A stretch of 64,000 nt of DNA. Origin: Palaemon carinicauda. Lineage: Eukaryota > Arthropoda > Malacostraca > Decapoda > Palaemonidae. The translations under genes and the position numbers were made by a program. The notes under the pieces were generated by a model. It was not told where the DNA came from, ran no database searches, and worked only from the letters and a program-made list of their open reading frames with translations. The stretch covers positions 13,297,143-13,361,142 of the forward strand of contig NC_090744.1 of assembly GCF_036898095.1 (NCBI RefSeq), read 5' to 3'. Positions 35,661 to 47,707 of this stretch are shown here, piece by piece (the first letter of the stretch is position 1; each line of letters starts with the position of its first letter).

Positions 35661-37152
35661 TCCTTGTTTATTTTAAGTTGGTAAGCGACATCTTTCTGGG
35701 AAACTTTGGATTGATGGAATCCAATTACCTGTAATGCAATTGGGGTTGGTGCTGAGGTGTTTTCTTGCCTATGTTCCATCATTTGAAAGTTCATGCCAAT
35801 CAGCCGGTAATGTCTCTCAGTCGTCGGTCCTCCTCCTCATTCTATAAGGCCATGTCCATCAGCTTATTTTGAAGGCTGCTTACAATTGTTTGCTGATCTT
35901 TTTAGGAGTTTTTAAGCCACTGAACAACAGTTACTTTCAAGGATTATTGTTTATGGTACAGTAAGTGTGCAGAGAGGAGAGGTCCCCTTTTTCGTTTCAT
36001 TTGTTTGACGTCGGCTACCCCCCAAAATTGAGGAAATGCCTTTGTATATGTATGTATATGTGCAGCTTGGTCCCCCTAACAGATCATATGGGTGTAATTG
36101 GCTTTATTTTAAATCAATTACCATCACACTGAGGCCTTTAGTGAGATTGCCTGGGCAAGAGCTACGGTAACCGGTAGATGCCATAACTGTCTAGTCCCTC
36201 TGTAGATGGAACCACCTCCCATAGTTGAAAGAAGATTAAGACACACAGTGGAGCCATTGTAGCTTTTGTTCAGGCAGATTTAGGTACCGTATGTTGTTAA
36301 GACCCAAAATCCATTAATGACAACCGATTTAACTGCTTTTCTATTTCATCAATCAAGGAAGTAACTGATGATTCAGATAGTTTGTTATTATGTCCTGTAA
36401 CGGCAGTCTGTCTTTCCTCAAAGAAGACTGCACCCTTTTGTCCAGGCATCCCTAACTTGTTTTTATGCACAGGTCAAAACAAGAAGGGAATAACTGAGAG
36501 TACAGTACTATCTTATTCTGGCTCTGAGAAACAATAATGATATCCGTGGTATTGCTGCAACCTTGGCATTCTGCAAGAACCACTTGGAAACACAGGTACT
36601 CAGCTCAGGCGTATGAAAAGGTAGACCACCTTCACTGCATATCATTTGAAAGACTGCTCGTATAGGTCTCTGGATACTTTCTCCTTAGGTCCTGTGGTAG
36701 CCGCCCAACAGTTTATATAAAGACCCGTGCCCCTGCAGGACAGCTAGCATTTTGTTGCATCATCGATTACTTCATTGTTATTATGGTATGAGAGTAGAGT
36801 GAATGGTTTCCTCTTTATTCTCTTGGGAATACCTACATTGATGACTACATATGCAGGTAAACTCCCCACTGTGGCCAGATATATTGTCCAATGACTTTGA
36901 TGATGTTCTTACAAAAGGCCAATTTTGTTGGGTTGTGACTCCATCACTTACCTCTATTTCAAATGAGGCTATGAGTCCTGCTCTTTGCCTCTCTCATGAG
37001 CCAAGCATGAATGGATACTTTGGGTTAAGGGTCAGACAGACGGCCTAAATTTTATAGCTGAGGGCTTCGTAAGGAAGATTCCCATATAAGTGACAAGCGT
37101 TTGTATTTGCGTAGGAACAAACTACTGTACAAATTTCAAAAGTAATTTGTAA
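35660..37152 (+). mobile_element. DIRS remnant G (right arm of inverted pair)
   Basis: Reverse complement of 4956-6442 with only scattered differences, including the same inserted LINE tail (35975-36062). It encodes the recombinase C-terminus on the plus strand and ends in the internal complementary region (37095-37165), where the two element termini meet near CTACTGTA|CAAATTTC. Confidence 0.75.
36300..36720 (+). pseudogene. Tyrosine recombinase C-terminus (DIRS remnant G)
   Basis: The order matches the recombinase of element B: a KTQNP-like block (36300), SLLLCPV (36385), LFLCTGQNKKGITEST (36450-36500) and DIRGIAATLAF (36540-36570). The last block is YHLKDCSYRSLDTFS with a one-base defect, then GPVVAAQQ and TAA at 36718-36720. 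Asn replaces the HxxR histidine, and frameshifts are present. Confidence 0.72.
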
Positions 37153-37748
37153 ATTTCCTAGCTATGCAAACTTGAATCATTACCTCTGCCAACAAATTTG
37201 GAAGGAGGTTATGTTTTACCCTGGTTTGTGTGTGTTTGTTTGTGAACAGATTTCTGGCCACAATTTTAATCATAGAGTAATGAAACTTACAGGGATGAAC
37301 TGTTATGTAAAAAAGCTGGAAATGATTAAATTTTGGAAGGTTGGTCAAGGAAAATGTCCAATTCATGGGATCAGCCACAATTTTGTACATCGTTGTCACA
37401 GAGACTTAAAACCTGGTTTATATTTGAGTGTAAGGTCAAAGGTTAAGGGCAAGCAAAAGGTCGAGAAACAAGCTGTTGTGGCGGAGGACTGCACTCTACT
37501 GAATTCCCATCTAGTTTATTTACATTTCCCGCCTCATTCACGCGACAACTCCTGACCAAGAACAGAGTGATAACAAAGGAGCTAGCTCCGACACCCTGAG
37601 CCAGGTGGGAATAATCTGCAACTGTACAATGTTGCTAGCCCCACAATATTTCATCAATTTAGTTGTAACAAAACAACAGAGGTAAGCCTTATAAAGAACT
37701 CAGGTTTGTATAGCTAGGAAAAATACAACTTACTATTAAAATTTGTAG
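37153..37748 (+). mobile_element. 3' terminal part of DIRS G with an embedded repeat
   Basis: 37182-37500 is a repeat beginning CCTCTGCCAACAAATTTGG and GGAGGTTATGTTTT, which I recall from many marine invertebrates. 37705-37748 (GGTTTGTATAGCTAGGAAAA onward) is the inverted partner of 37143-37170 and so the outer end of element G. Confidence 0.55.
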
Positions 37749-38204
37749 TATTTTGGCCGTTAATAAACTTGTCTTTTAATCGTATATGTTCTGACCTAAA
37801 AACAAACCTCTTGTTCTTAAAACAAGAGAAACTTCATTACAAAATGATATTCTTTGATTTTTTATTTCCATCTACATACATCAATTCTACTGCCATTTCC
37901 TCTTCATGCTGCTTATTCTATCTGTTGAGATACTACCGCTAGAGTTATTGGGTCGTTTCAACTGGCCATATTGTACTACACTAGACATCCTTCTGGTTAC
38001 TGCTCATTTTCCCTTCGCCTACACATACACCGAATAGTCTGGCCTTTTCTTTCCCATTCTCCTCCGTCTTAATTCACCTGACAACACTATCACCAAACAA
38101 TTCTTTTTTGCTTAAGGGGTTAACTACTGCACTGTATTTGTTCTGTATCTACTTTCTACATGGTAAGGATAGAAGAGACTCTTTAGCTATGGTAAGCACC
38201 TCTT
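37749..38204. other. Non-coding, no feature seen
   Basis: No coding or repeat signal recognised. Confidence 0.35.
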
Positions 38205-38443
38205 TTAGGAGAAGGATACAGTACTCTAAAATCAAACCATTGTTCTCTAGTCTTGGGTAGTGCCATAATTGTACCACTGTCTTGGGTTAGAGTTCTTTCG
38301 CTTGAAGGTACACTCGGTCACACTTCTGTTTCCTTATTTTCTTTCCTCATTAAACTATTTTCCCTGCTGGAGCCCTTTGGGCTTATAGCATCCTGCATAT
38401 TCAATGAGGGTTGTAGCTTAGCTAGTAATAATAATAATAATAT
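38205..38443 (+). repeat. LINE tail (family T2)
   Basis: Another copy with CTTGGGTTAGAGTTC, GCCCTTTGGGCTTATAGC and a TAATAATAATAATA end. Confidence 0.75.
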
Positions 38444-38960
38444 TTACATGTAATTTTACCAAGATTGATTGAAGATTGTTATCAAAAGTGTAAACAAATA
38501 CATAAGAAAAGGCTCTTTACTAATAAAATTAAGGTGCCTTGGTTATGTATGTATGTAAGAATTACAATACAATAAGTACCTGCGTACTATTAATTGAAGG
38601 AAATGCTGCATCAAAGTTGAACTGAAAAACAGTCAACATCATTCCCATACAAAAAGAGAATATTATTTAAGTAGTAAAAAAAGGATTTTGATAAAGGAAA
38701 AATCTATTTCTGGGCGAGGGACCTGTGTCGCTCCATGAAATGCTCCTTATAGCACCATTTCTAAGGTATAAATACTTCTAGATATACCGGAGAAAAAGTT
38801 GCATGGAATGCCAGGAATATACCCAGCTCACTCACCCTTATGAGTTTGCCTTGTCAAAAATTATTTGTTGGCCCATATCAAAAGAAATGAAAATTACAAC
38901 ATTTTGTCTAAGAACAAAATTTTGAGAAAAGTTTCTAACTGAAAATGTTGGTGAATCTAT
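38444..38960. other. Non-coding; small inverted partner of 33352-33450
   Basis: 38525-38625 mirrors 33352-33450. The rest shows nothing recognisable, although its end leads into the Gypsy relic. Confidence 0.35.
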
Positions 38961-39178
38961 CAAAAACCTTTGACAATTCGTGTCCCAGGAATTCTACCTT
39001 CTCGGCCCTGAAAGTGCATTTGTCAAAACGCACTACGAGGCCGTTTTCTTGTGGTCATTTCAACACTGTTCTTACGTGCTGAAAATGTTCGTCCTGGGAC
39101 TTAGGAAATACAAGGATGTCGACGTATACAGCGCAAAAAGGTAGGTCCCCCAGAATGTTGTCCATTAGGCGCTGGAAG
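38961..39178 (-). pseudogene. Ty3/Gypsy-type reverse transcriptase relic
   Basis: The minus strand shows TFQRLMDNILGDLPF, the YVD of the catalytic box, and FDKCTFRAEKVEFLGHE in an otherwise continuous order. One residue of the catalytic YVDD is missing and a stop follows the VLK region. No LTR, protease or integrase is adjacent. It ends where the duplicated block starts at 39181. Confidence 0.75.
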
Positions 39179-39180
39179 GT

Positions 39181-40082
39181 GTTTTTTATAATTCATGATC
39201 TTAACCTTGACCTATGGTCCAATCTCTTCCAAATTCTAATCAAATTGACCTTGGATTAAGGCCAATCGTCTCACAAAATTTTATGAGATTCGGTAAAATA
39301 GTTTTTGAGTTATGTGAATCACACACACACAAACAGACATACAAACAAGTACACGTCTATCAAAATATAACCTTCCCAAAAAGTTAGAGAAGGTAACAAG
39401 ACAGCACTATAATCAAACTGGGCATTAACCCTTTTACCCCCGATGGACGAACTGGTACGTTTCACAAAACTCATCCCTTTACCCTATGGACGCACCGGTA
39501 CGTCCTTGCAAAAAAACTGATATTTACATTATTTTGCATATTTTTGATAACTTAACTTCAGGAATTTTCCAAAAGAATGAGACCAACCTGACCTCTCTAT
39601 GACAAAAATTAAGTCTGTTAGAGCAATTTAAAAAAAAAAATATATTACAAAATGTGCTTGAAAAAAAAATGCCTGGGGGTTAAGGGTTGGAAAGTTCCAA
39701 ACAGCGTTGGGGGGTAAAAGGGGGTAAAAGGGTTAAGCATCTTCCAATGGATTAAAAAAATTATTTTGTGAATTACACCTTGGAGCTTATATTGATTAAG
39801 TGAAATCTAAATCAGCTGTGTTGGATCATCAGCAGTACTGTATAGTACCTTGCTTTAGGAGTAATTTTGAACACTGTACGAGCAAAACGGGATTTGAGCA
39901 CAAAAATTAAAATCAAATTATGAGGACTATATAAATCTGTAAGCAGACACTGCTTTGCATGGACATTTATTATGAACAATTATTAATGAGACTAGCATGT
40001 AAAGAGAAGAAACCATTGCTCATGAGATTTCTAGGTTATTTTCTTGGATATTAGCTCACATTGTCACGTTAACAGTACAGTT
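39181..40082. repeat. Duplicated repeat block, copy 2 (direct partner 8278-9706)
   Basis: Same orientation and order as the left copy. It has the empty site of the Tigger-type MITE at about 39787 and carries MITE copy 5. Confidence 0.8.
39425..39736. mobile_element. TTAA-flanked MITE, copy 5
   Basis: A 312-bp element with TTAA at each end and an extra GGGGTAAAAG repeat at its right terminus. Confidence 0.8.
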
Positions 40083-40339
40083 TCAAGACAATGGCCTCCA
40101 AGATGATCAATTTAGACGGTGAGGAGATGATTACTATAAAAGTGAAAAACTATTTATAGAGGCACTTGAATAAAGTGTGTGTGGGACAGAAAAGCCAAAA
40201 ATATACAATCATATAACACCCATGATTTGTACAATTCTGAAGAAAAAAAAAAAGGGAAGAGATCAAATCAATTAAGTGTTGTGCATTGACAAAACAACAG
40301 CCATATATTTTTTATATCAGTGAAAAGGTGCTGCTTATC

Positions 40340-41075
40340 AGCATCAATGAAATGCAGTTAGGAGGAGATTTGATTACTGTAAACACTATTTGTGAAAAAT
40401 CAAAAGTAATGTCTGCTGACATTTTGAAAAGCAAACCAATGTTTTTTAGAAGATGACCAGGAGGATCTACAATACAGCAGAAGAGGCGATTCCTGGTCAC
40501 AAACCCACTAAGGACCGCCTAATCCTGCTGTTCTGAGCTAACGCTAACGGGGACTGCAAAATCAACCCTCTCCTAGTGCATAACTAGAATCCACGGACCT
40601 CTGAGAAGTACGAGGTGCAAAGACGCAATTGAACGTTATTTGTGGGGTCAAATAACAAGGCTTGGGTGACTCTTATTTTCTTAGTGCAATGGGTCTTTGA
40701 GGTCAAAAAGTACCTTAAGGAGAAGAACCTCCTACTCCAAGCCTTGTTACTAAAGGAAAATGCTACGGCCCATCCTTCATCCATTAAAGACGACATAAAG
40801 GAGGACATCAAATTCCTTCCGTCCAGCACCACTACAAAATCCAATCCATGGACTAAGAAGTGATCTCAAACAAAAGATATGTTCGCTGTACAGTATGTGT
40901 ACTTACAGACATGAGGAACACACCAAGAGAATTTCCTTTATTTTTTCAGATCTTTGGCTTAGACAGCATCTATAAAGTTTACTACGCTTCCAGAGGGCTA
41001 AAATCACTGCAATATCTTTGATCAGACAGCCCAAATAAATTGGGAAAAATTGTATTAATTTATGAGCTCGATCCT
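40340..41075 (+). pseudogene. Tigger/pogo transposase relic
   Basis: In one plus-strand frame from 40492 the sequence reads PGHKPTKDRLILLF, ANANGDCKINPLLVHN and NNKAWVT. It then gives EVKKYLKEKNLLLQALLL and NATAHPSSIKDDIKEDIKFL, interrupted by stops. This is the DDE_1 domain of Tigger transposases, which cut and paste DNA at TA. Upstream an IYNTAE stretch stands where the first catalytic Asp belongs, and the LLKEN segment has Glu for the second Asp. The third (QPMDQ) is lost in a frameshift near 40845. It is dead and older than the Tigger at 52110-54577. Confidence 0.78.
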
Positions 41076-41182
41076 AGAACAAATTAAACTCATATAAACC
41101 ATGTTACAACTGTATACTAAAACTAGCAACATATTTATCCATTTCCTCTAACATTTTGCAAACAAATTCTACAGCACTAACC

Positions 41183-41318
41183 TTGTACATGAGACAGGGA
41201 TTCCTTAGTGCTCAGGTAATCGGAAGTTATGCTATTGATATCCCGGGATGCTTCTGACAGTCATTCCTGGAGTTCTTCAACAGCCATGCGGAGGTCTGAA
41301 CGTTCACTTTCAAAATTC
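41183..41318 (-). CDS. CEP290: CEP290-like gene, exon 2 of those seen (in-frame TGA)
   Basis: A 136-nt exon with acceptor CTGAAAACACAG and donor G|GTTAGT. It reads from phase 0: NFESERSDLRMAVEELQE, stop (TGA, possibly from CGA), LSEASRDINSITSDYLSTK, ESLSHVQ, and leaves one base (G) for exon 3. The heptad pattern and order fit the CEP290 coiled coil following the KKNYELIQYLDEIQ region in human, as I remember it. About ten residues seem to be missing relative to human between exons 1 and 2. A LINE begins only 21 bp upstream of the acceptor. Confidence 0.6.
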
Positions 41319-41479
41319 TGTGTTTTCAGAATAACTACCAGGCATAGAGGTGAAAGTGCAGGACAGGACCTAGGAGATGGATATGTACTGATCTATCGTG
41401 GAGTAGGTGCAGGAATCAGAAAGCATGGTGTTGCTATGATTGTAGGACCTAGACTTGCCCCCATATACAAAAAGTACAT

Positions 41480-41803
41480 TTGATCAGCAAAAGACTTATT
41501 AGTTGCACATTTAGAGTAAAGAACACAAATTATAATGTCTTTCAGATTTATGCACCACAGCAAGGCCATACACAAGAGGAAAAAGATACTTTTATGGAAC
41601 TTTTAGAATTACATTTGGAGGGACAGCCAGAAGGCATCAACCTACTACTAGGATATTTTAATGCACAGATTGGCTGTGAGAGAAGAGGGATAGAGAGTGT
41701 AATAGGCCCATTTGGAGAGGAAACAAGAAATGTTGAAGGAGAAAACCTAAGAAATTTTTGCATAGGAAATCACCTAATGATCATGAATGGATTCTTTAAA
41801 CAT
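41480..41803 (+). pseudogene. LINE apurinic-type endonuclease, first part
   Basis: The frame reads NVFQIYAPQQGHTQEE and LLLGYFNAQIG, the conserved middle of APE-like endonucleases of LINEs; the usual GDFN is GYFN here. The preceding part (GVAMIVGP near 41430) is in another frame. The second half follows after element E at 45959 (KKSVIDYVVISD, SNHRLVIGK). Confidence 0.75.
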
Positions 41804-41832
41804 GACAAATTCGTAGATAATTTGTATTTTTC

Positions 41833-42604
41833 CTAACTATACAAACCTATAATCATGCCTAGGTATACCAGTCTTTGAGTGGGAAGCAGTGAAGACTTCT
41901 CGAGATTTACCATGATCCCCAGATCTTGGCAAAGTCTCAGAAGTTTGTCTCGGTGTTGAAGAAGGGTTGACACAGAGTCTGCTAGGATTAACCAGTCGTC
42001 CAGATAACGGAGGAGACGGATGCCAATCCTGTGTGCCCAGGATGATACTAGGGTGAACACTCTGGTGAAGACGTGGTGCTGTGGAGAGACCAAAGCACAG
42101 CACCTTGAACTGGTAATTTCTGTTGTCTATGCTGAATCTTAAGTACTTCCTTGAAGACAGATGGACTGGGATCTGGAAGTACACATCCTTTAGGTCCAGT
42201 GTGCACATGAAGTCTTGCGGTCTTACTTCTAGTCTGACCGTGTCCGCCGTCTCCATGCTCAACGGAGTTTGTTTGACAAACTTGTTCAGCGCTGAGAGGT
42301 CGATGACTGGTCTCCAGCCTCCAGACGCCTTCTTTATAAGAAAGAGTCGACTGAAAAAGCCTGGAGATCCGTCGAGGTTCTCTTGGAGAGTGCCCTTCTT
42401 CAACAGGGTCTGGATTTCTGCCCGAAGGGCTTGCCCCCTTGCCGATCCCATGGCAAGGGAGTTCAATGACACTGGATTCGTCGTCAGGGGAGGTAGAGAT
42501 GTTATGAACGGGACGCGATATCCTAGACTGATCACAGAGATTGTCCAGGAATCTGCCCCGAGTTGCTTCCACCTGTTTGAGCAACTTTGTAGGCATCCCC
42601 CCAC
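41833..42604 (-). pseudogene. Reverse transcriptase of DIRS element E (truncated, frameshifted)
   Basis: Shares WRPVIDLSALN, LDLKDVYFQIPVH and YQFKVLCFGLSTAP with element B in the frame 41837-42604. After a frameshift near 42075 it continues in the frame 41833-42093 with the catalytic YLDDWLI box. It stops at LVYLGMIIG where the deletion begins. No RNase H is left. Confidence 0.85.
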
Positions 42605-42636
42605 TGGTGGACATGCAGGGGGACGGACAGCCTATC

Positions 42637-45600
42637 CTAGCGTTTGCGGTCTCGGCTGCTCCCTCCAAGATTCTTGCCTTCCCTGGAGGATTTTTTGCCT
42701 TTCCTTTCTTTGACAGGAAAGGGCTTAGACACCAAGGTCTTCGCTGCTGTTGTCGTCTTAGTGGTCTTGACTGGACGGGACTGCTGTGGTGCTGGAGGCT
42801 TATACGGCTTAGATGTTAAAGCCCTAAGAAGGACGGAGTCTTGATGAGACTTACTCCACCTCTCAGTGGCATGTTCCACATCCTTAGGCTCGAACAAGAC
42901 GGATCCCTCTAGGGAGGACTGTCTAAGCCTATTGATCTCGGTGCTAGGGACCTTCTGATGGAATCTCTCAGCTACTGCATCCCGACATTTCAGGATGGTA
43001 TTTGCCCACAAGTTCAAGACTTGGTGGGCCAGAAACTCGATCGTGCGAGTACCTGAGAGAGGGAAGGTTTCCATAGCTTTCCTGGTACGTTCTTTGGAGA
43101 AATCCTCAGAACGTATCAGGATACCTAAGGTCCGCAACCAGATATCGAGCCACAAAGTGGCTTGCATAGCACACTTCGCAACTTTCTCCTGGTTGAGGAT
43201 CTTGGCTGCCGAGAACGAGACCTGTCGGTTGGAGAGTCTCTCAAGAGGGACTCCCCTGGTTAGCTCTTCCAGCGAGTGGTGAAGAGGAAGAGCTAAACAA
43301 GGCTCCTGAAGGATCTTGAAGTACCTCCTCTGCTGTACAGGAGGAGGTGGGAGGAGCTTGTTGGTGGCACCGGAACGGTTGGAGGAGGACATTTCGGAGA
43401 GCTGTTGTGAGATCTTGTCCCTGGTACTCTTAACCCCTTGAGACCAGGGCAGTGCTGCACTGGTCTTGGAGTGTTTCTGAGTACCAGAGACACGGTCCGG
43501 GACACTGTCTTTGCCCTCTTGAGGAGGGATCTCTGGGTCTGAAAACCCGTTGAGAGCCCTCAGAGTCAGAACTTGCCAAAACGCATGTTCTGACTCTTGC
43601 TGGTCTCCTCCTGCTGCAGGATTTGCAGTGAAGTCTCCTTCTATCCCCAAAGGCTCTTCTTGGGGAGAGTCGCGGACATTCTCTGAGTGGCTAGCTGGCT
43701 CCATCCTAGTCCTAGTAGAGGACTTCGGCAATGTTTTGGAGTCCTTAGATTCCTTCCTGGAAAGGATGTAGGACTCCAACATTGACGAGGGTGGCATGTT
43801 CCTTTCAATCCCCGACTGAGTAGACCCCTCGGTGCGACGGGGGAGTCTCTCTTCGCGTGATTCCCTTGGGGACGGGAAATCTTCGTCCGAAAGGGAAGGA
43901 GAGGCAGTCTGAGGAAAAGAAGGAACCTGCCTCGAAGGTCTGCGTGGAGTCAGTTTCGCCCTTGGGAAATGACCGCGTCTGGAACTCCTCTTTTTCTCTT
44001 CAAAGGCGTAGAAGAAGCCATGGTTTTGTGTCCCAATTCACAGAAGACAGGCTTGAAAGCGTGCGTTACGGCTCTGATCAGTGCACCGAACCAGGGCTGT
44101 TGGCTGACAGATGCACTGTCAGACATACCCCTTGAAGGGATAGCGATTGAAGGATCCCTGAGAGGAGTCCCCATCATTGGTGAGTTTGCCTAAGGTGGCT
44201 TTGGGATCCTGGACCCCTCTGGATGTATCCCTTCTCCCACAATGCGCGGTGGTATGCGCTCGCGGGGAGGGGAATGAGGCGATGGCGACCTTGCCGTGCG
44301 TAGTTTAGTAGTCTCGCGCGCGGGATGATATTGATGCTCGTGCGAGGGAGAATATCGGGGCTAGCGCGCGGGAGACTGTTGACGCGCGGGCGCGCAGGAT
44401 TAATACGTTGAGTGCGCGGGCGTGCAGGAGAGAGTTCACGCGCATCTTTACCAGCTGTAGGGCGCGCTTGCAGGAAAAAGATCCCTAGCGCGCGGGCGCG
44501 CAGTTGAATCATGTGGGGCGAGTGAGAGAATGTTGGCGCGCATCCTTTGGAGAGGATGGGCGAGCGTGCGCGCGTATTCTTAGCTGGAGCCTTGTTAGGC
44601 CCATGTAGAAATGACGACGGCAGGTCGGCAGGTCTGTCGGATGGAAGGTCAACGTGTTCTTTAAAAGGACGACCTTCCACCGAAGGCGATTGCGAACGAT
44701 CTGCAGAAAGGTCCAGGACAAGTGCAGGAGCAGTGACAGATGATTGGTCTCGAGGCTCCTCTGCGGTGGACTGCATCGAAGATGTTGAACCAAAGAGGCG
44801 TCTCCTCACCGCAGGTGAAGGAAGGCCTCTTAGGGTGAAGAGGAAGGCGAGCCTTCGGACGAATGCGCCCTCTAGGGGCCGTTGGATCAGCAAGCTGACC
44901 TTCTGCAGTCCTCCAAAGAGGAGTCTCTGTAAGTGAACTCCCCTGAGGGGGAGAAACACTAGCAGGAGAGACTGACGATAGACTTAGTTTCTCCTCATAG
45001 GTTGAACAGGAAAGAGAGAAATTAAGCCGTCAGCTACCATTGAGTTTGGAGAGGCAAAGGTGATGGGTGATAGTGCATGGGATACCTCTGACACCACAAC
45101 GTCGACCAGAGACAGATGATCAACCTCTGACGGTGACGAAGATTGCGTGACAGCGGCACCCAATCGGATGTAGTTAAGCAAAACCTCCTTGGAGGGCGAA
45201 CCCGTAAGCCCCAAGGAGGACCAAAGCTGAAATAAGGAGGTTAGTGACATATCCTCCCCAAGGGGGGAGAGGTGGAGCTGCTTCGCTAGGGGAAGCAACG
45301 TCATCTCTCGAGTCCCAAGGTTGGTAAAATATACATCGATCTACGCTACCACTCGACGGTCTCTCGAAAGAGACCGACCGAGTGGTGGGAGCTTCAGAAG
45401 AGGATTCGACAACGGAAGAAGAGGCCTTGGGTTTTTCTCCTTTCGAAGCAACCTTCGAAGGAAAAATATCCCGTTTGGACTTCTTCTTCCGTCGTCGCGA
45501 AAACCTCTCCCAATGGGAGGTAGACCACTCCCTACACTTGTTGTTGCCATCACACCGTTGGCCCCTACAAGAAGGACAAAGGGCGTGAGGATTAGTCTCG

Positions 45601-45680
45601 ACCGCCGACATGAATGTTCCACAGGGGCGGTCGGGAAACCCAGGGCAGGTGCGCATGATCGCAGAGGCCAACTTCACATA
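42637..45680 (-). pseudogene. Gag of DIRS element E, in broken frames
   Basis: The N-terminal piece (45174-45677) has C-P-x-C-R-G-Q-R-C and KCREWSTSHWERFSRRRKKKSKRD, a Cys cluster followed by a basic run. The middle (44174-44959) is rich in Ser, Pro and Arg with GCGCGC-rich DNA. The C-terminal piece (42637-43797) has LALPLHHSLEEL and VSFSAAKILNQEKVAKC and ends basic (KGKKSSREGKN). The three parts are in different frames. It is closely similar to Gag of element B. Confidence 0.75.
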
Positions 45681-46171
45681 TACAGAACTAGAAAAAGAAA
45701 AGGCAAAAGCAATTAAATGGCTGCCAAATGACGGCGAGGATGAAAGCAGGCACGTCCGACCACCATCCGAGCCGAGAGCAAAGTGAGCTCAAGCACAGGT
45801 GTGTGAGAGGGGGGGTGCAAGCTACCCTCCCCTACCCCCCCTACCTAGCGGTGTGGGGAGTAAATCTTCGTTAAAATTTAATGGCTCGTCATTTCAGCTA
45901 CGCCGAAAGTAATACCCCTATTAAATAGCGTGGTTTGTATTCCAGTTACGGAATAAACCAGGACTCACACAAATACACTAGATATAGATGGAATCAAACC
46001 ACAGGGCAGTTTGATAAAAAATCAGTAATTGATTATGTCGTTATATCAGATAAGAGGCTTGTAGAAAATGTTAAAGTATTGCCAGGAGTCTCCCTTGATT
46101 CAAATCATAGACTAGTCATAGGAAAAATTTACATTCCTCCCATAAGAAAAGAGCAAACAGAGAAGAGATAA

Positions 46172-47698
46172 ATGATAAAAACAGAATCCTTGAAAGACCC
46201 AGTTATCAAAATGAGATTTCAAAACAAGTTTATAGAGAGTTTGCAATACTTGGAGCAGCGGGATTGGAAGGGACTAAAGGAGAGTGCCTTGGATGTAGGG
46301 GAGAAGGAACTTGGCTGTAGGTTTGTTGGAGGTACTAGGAAAAGACGTACAATTTGGTGGAATGACGAAGTAAAAGGTGCAATAAAGATGAAGAACAAAA
46401 TGCACATGAAATGGATGAAAGAAAGGAACCAACAGACTAGAGAAGAATATGTATCTTCTAGGAATCAATCAGAAGAGATTAAGAGAAGATCATGGATAAA
46501 TGCAATATAATATAAAGGATGAAAATGGAAACATTATTGGCACGGCTACAGAACTTAATGAAAAATGGACTACTTATTTCAATAGGTTACTAAATGTAAC
46601 TACAGAAGGAAATGAAGAATATATTTTTCAATTTAACAGAGAAAATAGGGAGGATGTGATTACTTATCATGAGTTTGAAAATGCTTTGAAAGAGATGAAA
46701 AATGGGAAAAGCCCAGGGTATGATAATATACCAATTGAGTTATTCAAATAGGGAGGGGACCTAGCAAAGTAGATATCATATGACCTAACCTTGTCATTCT
46801 GGTTAGAGAGCACGGTTACTGAAGACTGGGGAAAACATATTTCTGTACCCTTTTATAAAGGTAAAGGTGATTCAGGCAAATGCAAGAATTATAGAGGTAT
46901 AACGCTCATATGTCATGCAGCAAAACTTTATGAGAGGATTTTAGAAAAGAGGGTACGAAACATCCTTGAACCTCAGCTAGGCGAAGAACAACATGGATAC
47001 AGAAAGGACAGAAGTACATCAGTTCTCATATTCGCCTTGAGGCTTGTTATTGAAAAATCATGGAAATACAATAGGCCACTGTATATAGCATTTATTGACT
47101 TGGAAAAGGCATATGACTTGGTATCTAGGAACAAATTGTGGTGCTTAGGAGAGGTTTATGGACTCGACGGTAGATTGGGAGCTGCAATAAAGAGCACGCA
47201 CGAACCATGTATGAATAATGTAAGGACTGAATACAAGAATGAAAATTGGTTTAGAGTAACAACAGGTGTTAAGCAGGGAAGCGTTCTTTCCCCACTCTTG
47301 TTCATTGCATATATAGATGTAATTATAAGAAGTTTTAAGGAAAGAATAAATATCTCGGGAGACTCATGATTTTTGCTGATGATATTGCTTTCTGGACATA
47401 TGATTGGGAAGAACTAGAAAGAGCATTGATAGCCTTGAACAATTGTTTAACAGAAGCCGGACTGAAGATGAACATTAAAAAAACAGAAATATTAACAATC
47501 AACAAACAACAACAAGCTCCAAAGAACATCATGATAAGAAATACGGTAATTAAGGACACCAACGCATTCAAGTATTTAGGGTGTATGTTTACAGACAACG
47601 GCTATAAGAACAAAGAAGAAATTACTGAACGAATAAAGAAATATAATAAATGCTCTGGAGCACTCTATCCAATTATGAGAGATGCATACGTACCTATA
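46172..47698 (+). pseudogene. LINE reverse transcriptase (host-intron LINE)
   Basis: In order are FENALKEMKNGKSPGYDNIP (46675), ISVPFYKGKGDSGKCKNY (46830), AFIDLEKAYDLV (47090), GVKQGSVLSPLLF (47260) and the catalytic FADD (47370). KTEILTINKQQ follows at 47480. Frames change near 46510, 46750 and 47368, so the protein is not continuous. It is RTE-like in layout; I do not assign a family name. Confidence 0.8.
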
Positions 47699-47707
47699 CC
47701 GTTACCG

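Larger units (their letters stand above)
41804..45958 (-). mobile_element. DIRS-like retrotransposon E, internally deleted
   Basis: It starts with GACAAATTCGTAGATAATTTG and ends GTTACGGAATAAAC, the same termini as element B. Between the left terminus and RT (about 41850) the recombinase, RNase H and complementary region are deleted. Gag and the first part of Pol remain. It is inserted in the endonuclease of the LINE between codons near 41803 and 45959, without target duplication. Confidence 0.85.

Noticed and set aside
37172..37555. 127-codon plus-strand frame
   Set aside because: Coincides with a known-looking dispersed repeat; the frame is not kept in relatives that I recall.
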